From NCBI GenBank assembly GCA_949752735.1, contig OX457036.1:9264411-9328410 (forward strand): a DNA stretch of 64,000 nucleotides. Reading direction: 5' to 3'. The position numbers were made by a program, and so were the translations under genes. The stretch is from Lumbricus terrestris. Its lineage: Eukaryota > Annelida > Clitellata > Crassiclitellata > Lumbricidae. The notes beneath the pieces are model-generated. The model was given only the letters and a program-made list of their open reading frames with translations, did not search any database and had not been told where the DNA came from. Every line of letters begins with the position of its first letter. The stretch's first letter is position 1. Of the stretch, positions 11,206 through 22,203 are shown piece after piece.

Positions 11206-11453
11206 ACTTGACATGTATTAATACACATGGAATGCAGATGGAAGGCAAAAAACATCAAACTCAGCTGACCATACAAAACAACAATAAAAAAACACAACAA
11301 CAAAAAGTAGCCAAATAAAACTTAATAAAATGTGTCAATAATCTTGGGTTAGTGGTCTTTCCTGATAAGAGCAGAAGCTCTTGCAGCAGTTTTGAACTTA
11401 GACACTAGCACGTAAACAGCTTCAAGTCCCAAAACAATGCAGAGAGCAGATAT

Positions 11454-12273
11454 TAGGGCCCCCAGAAATTCGCGATCTTGCGCAGCGCAAATTTTGCGCA
11501 AATTTCCAGGTTTAGCGCAACAGCGCAAAAATTGGCAATCCGCGCGATTTTAGCGCAAATTTTGACAAAATCTTGCTTATTTATCTAAATTGGGCTTTGA
11601 TTGACTTAAAATCACCGCGGCCCATGACAGTTCAACATAGCAACGACGACCGATGTGCGATAATCAAAATGGCGGCCGCTGAATGCAACGAAATTATAGA
11701 TTAATTTTTAGTTAAAGATCGATATTTTTGGTAGTAATGCACAAACTTATAGTATAAAAAATTCCAGAACTTCACGGCCACACAATAAAATGTGTTAGAC
11801 GAAGTTTCTCAAAAAGGTCACACAGCAGCGTCGCGTGCTGTCTCGGCTTAAGACAGAGCGAATGCATTTAATCTATAGGCGTCAGGCGTGCACACAAAGA
11901 CGGAAGGCTAGTACTCAGCACGTTGTGTAACTTGGTGATTCATTAAAATAGAGGCATAAAGTTGCATTTTTAATGAGCGTAGATTTCGGTGGGCGTAAAT
12001 TTTGCGAAATTAAAATTATTTGCGATCGTCTGAATACATTATTCTTATGGTTATAGGAACTTTATAACTGCATTTTTGGCTTGATTGTCTAATTTCTAGA
12101 ACGCCAAAGCTTTACACTAAACGACAAAAACACTGTTAGATACTTTTGTGCACCGATTCAATGAAAAAAATAACGAACATTTTGATTTTTTAGCTTGCGC
12201 AAAATTCGCGCAAATTTATCGTTTTTGGTGCGCAATTTTTTCAATTTTTTGGCGCAAATTTCTGGGGGCCCTA
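11454..12273. mobile_element. 820-bp non-autonomous DNA transposon with 6-bp TSD
   Basis: Ends are TAGGGCCCCCAGAAATT and, inverted, TAGGGCCCCCAGAAATT, an exact 17-bp match extending with one mismatch into GCG. Both sides are flanked by AGATAT (11448-11453, 12274-12279). Subterminal regions at both ends are packed with GCGCAAA motifs in mirror orientation. No transposase frame is present. The terminus resembles hAT, but the visible duplication is 6 bp, so the superfamily is left open. Confidence 0.85.
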
Positions 12274-12361
12274 AGATATATTAGATCTAAATACTGGCAC
12301 ATGCAATTATAATAACCTTAGCTAGTTTAATACAACCTGATGACACTATCAATAAACCAGA

Positions 12362-12531
12362 ACAGATGACAGAATCATCTTTGTAACAGATGACAGAATC
12401 ATCTTTGTAACAGATGACAGAATCATCTTTGTAACAGATGACAGAATCATCTTTGTAACAGATGACAGAATCATCTTTGTAACAGATGACAGAATCATCC
12501 TTGTAACAGATGACAGAATCATCTTTGTAAC
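12362..12531. repeat. 24-bp hairpin-forming minisatellite
   Basis: Seven near-identical 24-bp units. Each contains GATGA-CAGAA-TCATC, a 5-bp stem with a 5-base loop. One unit has TCATCC instead of TCATCT. The minus-strand frame reads CYKDDSVI repeats because 24 is divisible by three. Confidence 0.9.
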
Positions 12532-12783
12532 AGGGCTCAAACTGCTGAAACATGTGCTCCCTTACAAATGCTGTGAACATCTCTTCTGATATTCAACCAC
12601 AATTTGACTTTTATTTACTTTCAGATCATCTCTAAAAACATTACAAGGACTGATTTTCTTGCGACAGCTTTTTGGATGATCTAGAAAAAATCTATTCAGT
12701 TTATTCACCTTACAAGATCATAATAATTCAGGATACGCGTAAAAATGCAAGAAGCATTTAAAGTGAGTAGAAACCTTTCAGGA

Positions 12784-12941
12784 TTAGCTGAACCAATGCG
12801 GGAAGTCGGTCATGGAGGGCGTTGGAGGCCTGAGTCTGGAGAAGAATTTTCCTGTTGTCCCACCATCACTCTGCACAGGTTGGAAGACGTACTGAGCTTG
12901 ACAGGCAGTTTGTGTACCATCATCTGGCAAACTTTTAATTT
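12784..12941 (-). CDS. Candidate terminal exon of an unidentified gene
   Basis: On the minus strand a pyrimidine-rich acceptor (GCTGTCTTATTTGTAG|) is followed by an open frame of 51 codons ending in TAA. The segment contains QAQYVFQPVQSDGGTTGKFF and ends PTPSMTDFPHWFS. Two bases of the first codon are missing, so the upstream exon must end in phase 1. I do not recognise the protein. The next same-strand exon candidate, at 10037, has its own acceptor and so is not this gene's continuation. Confidence 0.4.
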
Positions 12942-13061
12942 CTACAAATAAGACAGCATGAGGCAAAATTAAAAAACAATGGCACGACAAATAAACGATG
13001 GACAATACCTTATATATTTTCAACATCAGTTCATTAGAGCAGTGGGTAGATGCAGTTTAAC

Positions 13062-13142
13062 GTCACTGTGTGGTAACAAAGACCATTAGCGACACCCTCC
13101 TCCTTTATCCAGGCCTGGGACTGGCAGAGTGAATACAGTGAC
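13062..13142 (+). repeat. Short GTCACTG-type element, near-complete copy
   Basis: Bounded by GTCACTG and CAGTGAC as 7-bp inverted ends. It carries the core GACACCCTCCTCCTTTATCC and GGGACTGGCAGAGTG. Confidence 0.75.
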
Positions 13143-13429
13143 AGAGTTCTCATTAGTTCTCGCTATATAAATGTTCATATACATACATACATACATTAAA
13201 CCAGTAGGAGGCAGTTTTGCTTTCAAAGATCAGTTCAATCTTCAGGGGGTTGTTTTTCCTTTTACACATCAGTTCATTCTTGTGGAGTGGCGTTTTTTTG
13301 ATGGCAGATCTCAGTCTGTTTCATCAGGAGAAGAAAAGTGGTTAATAAGCAACCAGTGAGAGACTGTGAGACAGCAGATCAAACTAGAGTAAAGCATGAC
13401 AAGCACAGTCAGAACTGTAATTGTAATAA

Positions 13430-13700
13430 TAGATTTATATATTTATATAGCACATTTTCCAGAGAGACTCATCACAAGCACTTTCAACTGAACGACCGAT
13501 AACCATTCTGATAAAAAAAATGGTTTTCAATGTTTAAAGAGGAAAAGAAGGAGCTGGAAGGATCTCGTGCTGTGGGATGTAGGTAAACTATTCCACGTAG
13601 CTGGATGGACCACAGCAAAGGTCCTGGGCTGCACTGGGGATGTTTTGGTTGGGGGGGGGGGACAATTTCCAGGTCACTCAGAGCAGCAGGATGGAAAAAA
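13430..13700 (+). repeat. TATAGC-type interspersed repeat copy
   Basis: Begins TTATATAGCACATTTTCCAGAG and carries GGACCACAGCAAA. It matches, diverged, segments at 21430-21690, 25970-26100 and 36560-36960. A G run lies at 13648. It also appears as short tails elsewhere. Probably a SINE or a LINE 3' region. Confidence 0.5.
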
Positions 13701-14306
13701 CCAGTCAACAATGAATGGAATGGACAGAAACAATTCCCTAAGACAACCCAGGGTTAAGTAAGTCAAGGTGAGACATGGTCCAGATTAGATAAGATAAAAA
13801 TATTCAGTCATTGACCAATAATTGTCACCAGCACCTTAGTCAACAGACAACGTGCATCATCCATTGAGCCAACCATAAGCCAAACATTTTAAAATCACAT
13901 ATATTATCCTACATCCAAAGTAGGTATATTCTCCATGGATGACAATTCACCCACTATTTACACTGAACTTTGGTTTACATGACATTTAAATTACATAAAG
14001 CATAATTACATAAAGCATCCCTGTAAAAATGATTTCCTCGTAATAGCTTGTCCACCTTACGAATAATTCGATCATGCAGTAGGGTAAGTACAAATGAGAG
14101 CTAAACCAAGACAATTTAAAGCAAGTGTAATTAATTTCTAAACTCTGTTTTAAAGCCATATTACTGAGGTTTGGTAAATGGACAAAATGCTGCAGCTAAG
14201 CTAAGGCATATTAATACCAAGCTACAATTCTGCAACATTAAGCCACTTAACCATACCTTACCTGAATGGCAAATTAGGTCAGGTGAGGTAATCAGGTCGT
14301 GACATA

Positions 14307-14327
14307 AGGTCAACTAAGGTCACGTGA
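14307..14327 (+). promoter_or_regulatory. DR4 nuclear-receptor-type motif with overlapping E-box
   Basis: AGGTCA-ACTA-AGGTCA (14307-14322) is a perfect direct repeat with 4-base spacing. TCACGTGA (14320-14327), an E-box palindrome, overlaps its end. Other AGGTNA half-sites lie nearby (14275-14300) in generally AGGT-rich DNA, so chance is possible. Confidence 0.3.
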
Positions 14328-14599
14328 TGTATTGTGAAGTAAAGTGGTGCACAGTGATCTAACATTATAACAAGGTAAAGCATGATAATAAGGCAGAGCA
14401 AAGGCTTCTGACCATTTCAACATGATGTACAACAGTACAAACATAACAAAATCACAGCACAGCAAAATTACAGCAAAGCCTGATATTAAGGTCAGTTACA
14501 GGGTCATTGATTTCCAATGGACTGACCTGACTCTTAAATGAACTGGTCAATAAATTAAATGTTTTTCTCACCATTTTCATCATTCGACACGTGTCAATT

Positions 14600-15455
14600 A
14601 TTTACGGCGGGTGAGACTTCGGATCATGAAGCTGCGTTCGGTTGAGCGGGAGACGCTGTTCTGGTTGATAACAATTCGGTTTAAGAGGATGATAGCGTGA
14701 GTTCAACAGCAGGGATTTTTATAACGGAGCAGTATCGAATCCACGGATTCAATAAACTTGTGCAGCATTCAGTTCATGTTTTCTATGTATGTTCTGAACG
14801 TCAGGCTCTTTAGAACCATCGAATTAAAGGTCTGTTCTGGATGCAATCGGCGACTGGTTGGGTTCCGTTTCAATGCACAGAGCGTCTCAGATTCATTTTC
14901 AGTAGTTTACTGATCAGGGCGGCAAATTCACGACTTCTTTTGAAACATTGAGTTTCAACTGACCGAATCAAGTGACTGGAGATTCTGTTCAGCCACTGAA
15001 TCAGTCAAAGCGGAAGAGTCTTTGCTTACTCGATTTAGTGATGTGAATCAGCGATTCACCCGAGCGTGACGGGTTGACATTCCGGTGACCACGAGCGACA
15101 AGCGTGATGAGAAGTTGCTCTGGCATGTGCAGGCAGAACATTCGGATGATCAGTGGTGATCATTGGCAGCAGGTGTTACACAAGCAACTCATGGATGTAA
15201 TGTGACGAGGTAAGTGTCTGGTTGGCGAAATACACCCCTGTGACGAAGTAGTGTCTGATCAGCGAACACAACTAGTGCACAGGAACTGAGATGCACTCCT
15301 GGACGAGGCGACTGGTTCTAAGTGGCGGCCAGCCTTATCGCAGTAGCATGCGTTGACCGGTTTTGGATGATGCGACTGGAGCCATGTATTGCGATAATCT
15401 GACACAATCTGAATGGGCGAACACCTCCACCTTATTGTGATGATGAAACGTTCTG
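14600..15455. repeat. Degenerate flank of the 45-bp satellite
   Basis: From about 15340 blocks such as GGGCGAACACCTCCACC ... TGATGATGA ... TTCTGAGCGG are recognisable decayed copies of the neighbouring 45-bp unit. Weaker traces may extend further left. No gene supported. Confidence 0.5.
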
Positions 15456-16396
15456 AGCGGTGAATGTCTCCAGTGTATCGCGATGACATGACAGGATCTG
15501 AGCGGTGAATGTCTCCAGTGTATCGCGATGACATGACAGGATCTGAGCGGTGAATGTCTCCAGTGTATCGCGATGACATGACAGGATCTGAGCGGTGAAT
15601 GTCTCCAGTGTATCGCGATGACATGACAGGATCTGAGCGGCGAATGTCTCCAGTGTATCGCGATGACATGACAGGATCTGAGCGGCGAATGTCTCCAGTG
15701 TATCGCGATGACATGACAGGATCTGAGCGGCGAATGTCTCCAGTGTATCGCGATGACATGACAGGATCTGAGCGGCGAATGTCTCCAGTGTATCGCGATG
15801 ACATGACAGGATCTGAGCGGCGAATGTCTCCAGTGTATCGCGATGACATGACAGGATCTGAGCGGCGAATGTCTCCAGTGTATCGCGATGACATGACAGG
15901 ATCTGAGCGGCGAATGTCTCCAGTGTATCGCGATGACATGACAGGATCTGAGCGGCGAATGTCTCCAGTGTATCGCGATGACATGACAGGATCTGAGCGG
16001 CGAATGTCTCCAGTGTATCGCGATGACATGACAGGATCTGAGCGGCGAATGTCTCCAGTGTATCGCGATGACATGACAGGATCTGAGCGGCGAATGTCTC
16101 CAGTGTATCGCGATGACATGACAGGATCTGAGCGGCGAATGTCTCCAGTGTATCGCGATGACATGACAGGATCTGAGCGGCGAATGTCTCCAGTGTATCG
16201 TGATGACATGACAGGATCTGAGCGGCGAATGTCTCCAGTGTATCGCGATGACATGACAGGATCTGAGCGGCGAATGTCTCCAGTGTATCGTGATGACATG
16301 ACAGGATCTGAGCGGCGAATGTCTCCAGTGTATCGCGATGACATGACAGGATCTGAGCGGCGAATGTCTCCAGTGTATCGCGATGACATGACAGGT
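15456..16396. repeat. Homogeneous 45-bp satellite, 21 units
   Basis: Twenty-one units begin every 45 bp from 15461 to 16361 with almost no variation. The first four units start TGAATG and the later ones CGAATG, and two units (near 16181 and 16271) have TCGTGATG for TCGCGATG. Frames stay open on both strands (267, 376 and 420 residues) because 45 is divisible by three. The plus frame repeats MSPVYRDDMTGSERR. Start and stop positions fall in the flanks, so these are not credible genes. Confidence 0.95.
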
Positions 16397-16827
16397 TCTT
16401 AATGGCAAACGTGTCCAGCTCACTGCATTGTGATGCACTTCTGGTGTGTCTGGCATAATTGGATGGTCCCTGGCATTACTGCACAACCAACTGCTTGATG
16501 TAGTTGAGTTGCAAAAAGTGTTTGTTCTTAGATGAGATGGAATTCCTTGCTTAGTTTCGTTGTTGATTAATATATATAAAAAGTGTAGACTTAACAAACT
16601 AATTAACGGAGAATGGAAATGAAGAATTGGTTATTTATGTAGATACATGCTACAACTGTTCCCCTGCAAATAGAGGGCGCTACTGTCCATGGGCAAGCGT
16701 ACGCCCCTCCTGCGTAATGTGCAGGCGCATTTCTGGGCATGCGTTGCCGCTCGACTTGAAGTATTGTCCTCCATGGACATCTCTCAGCAGGGCTCTCCTC
16801 TGCACAGTGCTTTCCTCAAGCTCTTGG

Positions 16828-18705
16828 TCAGTCAGGCGTGACTCGGCTGCTTCTGCGCCTCCTCAGCCATCGAGGCCAAGGCAGGCAACCAAACAGCAAA
16901 CGCACCCGCTCCGGTTCAGGTGTCTCCTCCTCCGTCGCTCTCTCCTCTTCCACCTCCTCGTCCACCTCCTCCATTTCAGCTGCTGTCACTGGCTCTGGGA
17001 TCGCCTGGAGTGGTTCCGCAGATGAGTCCTGGTGGCGCTCCTCGTCGGGTCCTTGACGATGGTCCCCTGTCGGTGGAACAGGAACGGCGTCGAGCTCAAC
17101 CACACCTTCTTCATCGGTGTCATTCTGTGGAACAACTGGAGACAGAACAGGCGGCAGAACAACGAGACAGTCTTGACCCATCTCACCCGGAACAACTGGA
17201 GATGGAGCAGATGGCACAACTACGGGATCCGTCTCACAAGGTGGGGGCGACTCCACGCCACCTTCCCTCTCACCGTCGATGGTAGCAATCGGTGCTGATC
17301 CGCGTGGCGACAGATCGAAGACCATGTTGAGAAGGTCGTCCTCATCAGTCTCTTGGTCTCCATCCGTTCGCTCGATGACGAGAACTTCAAGCTGCTCAGA
17401 TGAATCAGCCGTGAATAATTCTTTCGACGAAATCAGATCCTCGGACCAGCGGACGCTCTTGCTGAAGGACTCGTCTCTCACGTGGATCACGCGTAGACAT
17501 CCCTTCTGGACAACACCATCCTCCGTCGTCACCTCCTTCTCCACCGTCTCCACGCTCGGCATCTCCTTCGTTCGTTTCGTCACAACTGCAACCGATTCTG
17601 ACTGAACAGCATCCGGTGTCTGGTCTGCTCCGATCCACGCCTCGGCTCCAGTCCTTTGAAGAACGATCGGCTCCACCTCATCGTCATCATCATCATCGTC
17701 CGAAGCAAGAGGCACCAGCGTGTGGAAGGATCGAGTCGTCATCAGCGGAGAGATGGACCGACCAAACACGAGATCAAACAAATGGTCGTCGTAGTCTTCG
17801 CCGGACTGACGCTGAAGGTCAACGGTTGAGATGCTGAGTGGAAAGGATGAGGCAGCTGTCGACGCAGACACCAAACGTTCGACCGGCCGCACCTCATCGT
17901 CATCATCCTCATCATCAGAAGCGAGAGGAACAACTGCACGAATAGAACGGGTTGACATCGGAGATGAGATGGACAGATCGAACGCACGCGCGAAAGACTC
18001 GTCGTCGTCGTCGTCATCCAGAGACTCCGAGCGTCGTCGGTCAGCGGTTCTTTCCGGCGGAGAAGATCCAGTCGTGGGACAGACCAAAATGTTCCGTGGC
18101 GTGTCACCCAGCGCAGGTGGGCTTTCCAACGCCCTTCCAGGCCTCCCATCGCACTGCAATCCTCCTCCTCCTCTTCCTCCTTCATGACGAACTGTGCCGC
18201 TCGACCCAAACGAACTGACCTCCTCATAGGAAACGAGAAAAGACGTTCCAAGCAGATCCTCCACTTCCACTTCCTCAGACTTCTCTTCCTCAGACTCGAC
18301 AACATCCGGTGTGCGGTCTGCACAGAAGCAGGACTCGGCCGTAGTCCCTCAAAGGCCGATCAGCCGCTCGTCATCCTCCTCACTCCGGCAGACAGGCAGA
18401 AGGTCGGCGGTTCGGTTGAGTCGAGAGGATGAAGTCGATGCAGGATCCAGACGTTCACTCGGCACGGCGCCCAGCCCTGGTGGAGTTTCGTGTGCCCTTC
18501 GGAACCCTGCGCCGCTCTCCAAGCCTCCCCCTCCTCCAACTCCTCCTCCTCCCCCTTCCGAATCCAAGACAGACGGCGTCGTCGACTGAAGAACGCTCGC
18601 CGCTGCCTCCTCCTCCTCGCCCGTCGATCCTTCGCCCGGCTCGATGGCGTCCGCCGTCGACCGTCTCAAGCAGGGCATCGCCCGTTGCAAACGTCGTCGC
18701 CACAT
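16828..18705 (-). CDS. Gene A: acidic-repeat protein, interrupted by one in-frame TGA
   Basis: A single minus-strand frame runs from ATG at 18705 to a stop at 16828 (625 codons), broken only by TGA at 18349-18351. The N-terminus is basic (MWRRRLQRAMPCLRRS). It is followed by Glu-rich and Gly-rich stretches, then two or three repeats of an acidic module (ESFARAFDLSISSPMSTRSI then PLASDDEDDDDEV; again FDLVFGRSISPLMTTRSF then PLASDDDDDDDEV). A conserved KSVRWSEDLISSKELF lies at about residue 416, and the C-terminus is LLFGCLPWPRWLRRRR. Gene B at 57797 has the same order of parts, and both share a promoter block. There are no membrane segments or known domains. The frame after the TGA is coding-like: its GADRTPD-type segment repeats as GADQTPDAVQSE later in the protein. 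I infer an intronless gene with a recent nonsense change, or a polymorphism or assembly error. Confidence 0.65.
18349..18351 (-). other. In-frame TGA within gene A
   Basis: On the minus strand CTT-TGA-GGGACT. The downstream duplicate of this segment in the same gene reads CTT-CAA-AGGACT (about 17655), so the ancestral codon was probably CAA or CGA. No selenocysteine signal was looked for structurally, and nothing suggests recoding beyond the single stop. Confidence 0.7.
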
Positions 18706-18819
18706 TATCGCACAAACTATCGCTAAATTCGCAAGAAACTATGAGAAAATATCTCAGACTTTCTAAGACTCGTGTACTCTCGAACAACAATGAGCATGCC
18801 GCGAGAAATCAAAGGACGG

Positions 18820-18873
18820 TGACGTCACTCGCGAGATTGGATTACATATTGCTGACGACGTAACCGTGTTAAT
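18820..18873 (-). promoter_or_regulatory. Gene A promoter: bipartite CRE-like block
   Basis: Read towards the gene, ATTAACACGGTTACGTCGTC (18873-18854) is followed by TGACGTCACCGTCC, whose palindrome TGACGTCA occupies 18820-18827. The starts of the two elements are 46 bp apart, and the palindrome ends 115 bp before the ATG. Gene B has the same two elements 49 bp apart and 117 bp before its ATG. TGACGTCA is the full CREB/ATF site. Confidence 0.65.
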
Positions 18874-19094
18874 GCTGAGAACGCTTTTAAAAGTTGGCTA
18901 TTGATCGGTAATATTACGTCCCGCCATCTATTCCAGCATAGGCCCCTGTAGGCCTATCAGACTTTCCTTCTGTCCGTGGCCTGTCCAGAACAATCAGGGG
19001 ACAGAGCCAAGAGCAAATGGGTTGGCCTACACAGCCTACATAGGCCTGTATAATTATGTATATACAGTAGTTAGCTGCAAACCGTCAACTTAAT

Positions 19095-19141
19095 TAATGG
19101 TTTTTCAACAACAACAACAACAATAACAATATAATAACAGT

Positions 19142-19173
<32 letters not shown>

Positions 19174-19440
19174 TAACAGTAACAATATATATTTAATAAC
19201 AGCAATAATAATGGCAATAGTAATATAACAATACAAATAATACCATTAATATTAATAATAACAATAATAACAATTTAACAATGATAAAAATAATAATAAA
19301 AATAATTTTTATTATTATAATTGTAAATAATAGTCATCATCATCATAATCATCCCCATAATCCGCATAATCATCATCATCATAATCACTAGATCATCATA
19401 ATCATACTCATAATATAATGATAATTATCATCACATAATC
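19095..19440. repeat. AT-rich simple repeats
   Basis: CAACAA, (AT)n, AATAAT and (ATC)n-type low complexity. No gene. Confidence 0.8.
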
Positions 19441-19740
19441 ATAATTAATCAAACAGTCAAATCGAATAGACTCCAGTTTTTCGATGTGAACATAGAACTT
19501 AGCCGCAATTCAACCACTCAACCACCTTCCAGCTTTCAGTCCGAAAACACATCCAACCATAACTGTCCCTTTGGTCAACACCTCTGACTCGACGCAGCGC
19601 TCGTGAATAAGCTGGTGCCCAGTGCCTGGCCTTCGAGTGGCGCTGTAGAAACTTGTTTTATACGATTCAGATCAAGAGTTCTGTTAAGCGTCTCTTCCAA
19701 CTGCATTTAAATAACATCCGATTCCTCTCAGTGAAACATT

Positions 19741-20705
19741 CATTCATTCATCCATGCAATCATTCATTCATCCATGCGTTCATTCATTCATTTATCCATG
19801 CATTCATTCATCCATTCGTTCATTCATCCATTCGTTCATTCACTCATTCATTCATCCATTCATTCATTCATTCACTCATTCATTCATCCATGCAATCATT
19901 CATTTCATCCATTCGTTCATTCATTCATTCAACCATTCGTTCATTCATTCACTCATTCATTCATCCATGCAATCATTCATTCATCCATTCGTTCATTCAT
20001 TCATCCATGCAATCATTCATCCATTCGTTCATTCATTCACTCATTCATTCATCCATGCATTCATTCATCCATTCGTTCATTCATTCACTCATTCATTCAT
20101 CCATGCATTCATTCATCCATTCGTTCACTCATTCATTCATTCATCCATGCAATCATTCATCCATTCGTTCATTCATTCACTCATTCATTCATCCATGCAT
20201 TCATTCATCCATTCATTCATCCATTCGTTCATTCATTCACTCATTCATTCATCCATGCATTCACTCATTCATTCATCCATGCAATCATTCATTCATCCAT
20301 TCGTTCATTCATTCATCCATGCAATCATTCATCCATTCGTTCATTCATTCACTCATTCATTCATCCATGCATTCATTCATCCATTCGTTCATTCATTCAC
20401 TCATTCATTCATCCATGCATTCATTCATCCATTCGTTCACTCATTCATTCATTCATCCATGCAATCATTCATCCATTCGTTCATTCATTCACTCATTCAT
20501 TCACTCATTCATTCATTCATCCATGCATTCATTCATCCATTCGTTCATTCATTCACTCATTCATTCATTCATCCATGCAATCATTCATTCATCCATTCAC
20601 TCATTCATTCATTCATCCATGCAATCATTCATTCATTCGTTCATTCATTCACTCATTCATTCATTCATACATGCGTTCATTCATTCACTCATTCATTCAT
20701 TGAAC
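19741..20705. repeat. ATTC-derived satellite (~960 bp)
   Basis: Built from CATTCATT with recurring variants CCATGCAATC, CCATTCGTTC and CACTCATTC, giving a higher-order pattern over tens of bases. All three plus frames stay open (359, 319 and 309 residues of HSFIHPF-type text) because the array has few T/A-ending stops. Not a protein gene. A TATAGCGCCTCTTCAAG repeat tail follows directly at 20706. Confidence 0.9.
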
Positions 20706-20960
20706 TTATATAGCGCCTCTTCAAGATCGTAGGCCAATGGAACAGGAACAGTAGTAGTAGGACAACCAATCTATACGCCAAGCAACGTTCATTCATTCAT
20801 TATTCCATCTATTCATTCATTCGTTCATCCATTCAGTCACTCATCCATGCATCCATTCATTCATTCACTCGTCCATTCATTCAACTTATATAGCGCCTCT
20901 CCAACAGACTACTCAAGAGACATTCCAGTAGAACAATCCTAGGTCAACCAACCACAAAGC
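20706..20960 (+). repeat. TATAGCGCCTC repeat tails and more ATTC units
   Basis: Two tails with TTATATAGCGCCTCTTCAAG and TTATATAGCGCCTCTCCAAC (about 20705 and 20885), each preceded by an ATTC array. The pairing suggests that the repeat's own tail seeded the microsatellite. Confidence 0.55.
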
Positions 20961-21066
20961 CGCTGCTTGTTCAGACGACGACATTGTACATCACAGAATT
21001 TAAGACTGTTATCATTCCAGCGCCATCTTATTGGCCATCAGCCTCAGGGCGGCATTAAGACTCTCG

Positions 21067-21082
21067 GGGGGGGGGGGGGGAG
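21067..21082 (+). repeat. Poly-G tract
   Basis: An uninterrupted run of about 16 G. It could form a quadruplex. A poly-C run of similar length sits at about 36629-36646. Confidence 0.7.
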
Positions 21083-21429
21083 TGGCCTGGTGCTGTGATT
21101 ACCCTACAATTCCCCCTCCCTCTGACAACCACCCATCATGGGGGACCTTTCAAAAGTGTGACCTCGGCCCCTCGGGAGCTGCAGCACACATAGAGCCACC
21201 TTCAGGGCCTGTTTAATTCAGATGCATATCAATTAATCAATCAATCAATCAATCAATCAACCAGTCAATAAATTAATTTTAATAAAACCTTTGCAAGCCA
21301 ATATACATGTACACAAGCATAGCCACATCAAAATATAATTGCAAACACCAAATTGAAATGCAGGCAACAAAGGCATTCCGGAAAGATAACAAATTTTCCA
21401 CTAAGAGGAGGGAACTCAGTTGTATTGTA

Positions 21430-21690
21430 TTGAATTGTATTTATACATTTATATAGCACCTCTCAGAGAATGACTATTCAGAGGCGCTCTCAGCATGAAA
21501 AACTCCATGGGTAAATAAATGTTTTTAAAGAACGAGCGACTGATAATGAAAACCGAGTCGTTAGTTTAGTCCGTAGTGCGAGTGGAAGATCATTTCAAAT
21601 GGAGGGACCAACCACAGCAAACGCCCGATGTTCGGCAAGAACAGTCTTAGTCACAGGAACAAAAAGATCAAGACGATCTGCAGAATGCAT
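21430..21690 (+). repeat. TATAGC-type interspersed repeat copy
   Basis: Starts ATTTATATAGCACCTCTCAG, has AATGACTATTCAGAGGCGC and GGGACCAACCACAGCAAA. Same family as 13430, 25970 and 36560. Confidence 0.55.
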
Positions 21691-21809
21691 TGAGCGTTGT
21701 TATCAGTTATCAACTTGTAGTAAATGGGTTAGATAGATCAATAGTTCGATACCTAACACAATGACGTTTCGACGACATGTATACAAGAAAAACTACACAT
21801 TGAATATAG

Positions 21810-22010
21810 ATGAAAGACGCAAAAAGAATGCAAATGATAATGCGAAGGACAATGCAAAAAAGAATGCAAAGGACAATGCAAAAGAAGAATGCAAGAAGGA
21901 TGTAAAGAACAATGCAGGAACAATGCAGGAACAATGCGTGGGAGAATGCAAGAACAAAACAAAGAAGAACACGAAGAAAAAATTGAAGAGCAATATGAAT
22001 GGGAAATTTA
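21810..22010. repeat. Degenerate GACAATGC minisatellite
   Basis: Variants of AATGCAAAGGACAATGC in 12-15-bp steps. The 84-residue Lys/Asn-rich plus frame is a by-product. Confidence 0.6.
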
Positions 22011-22203
22011 TGTGACTTCAGAAGAATGCAAATAAGAACAATAGAAGAACGCACATGTATAAGAACAAGAACAATTGGAAGAAAAGAAGCACAAAACATT
22101 ATTAGCAACATCATTTTTCTAGGCCTCCATGTATATAAAGGCAGGCAGCTCAGTCCTCTCCCTCGCCATCTCATCTTCCTGGCAAAAGTGTGCAGTCAAT
22201 GTA

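Noticed and set aside
12362..16400. CRISPR-like arrays (12362 and 15456)
   Set aside because: Units are contiguous with no unique spacers, and the genome is an animal's.
15259..16597. Long ORFs of 267, 376 and 420 residues on both strands
   Set aside because: They are frames through a 45-bp satellite (divisible by three) with starts and stops only in the flanks. No independent coding evidence.
18349..18351. Selenocysteine recoding at the gene A TGA
   Set aside because: The duplicate segment has CAA there, no Sec-type context is visible, and no SECIS was identified. A simple nonsense change explains it better.
19653..20732. Three overlapping ORFs of 309-359 residues (HSFIHPF text)
   Set aside because: Simple ATTC-type repeat; open frames follow from composition.
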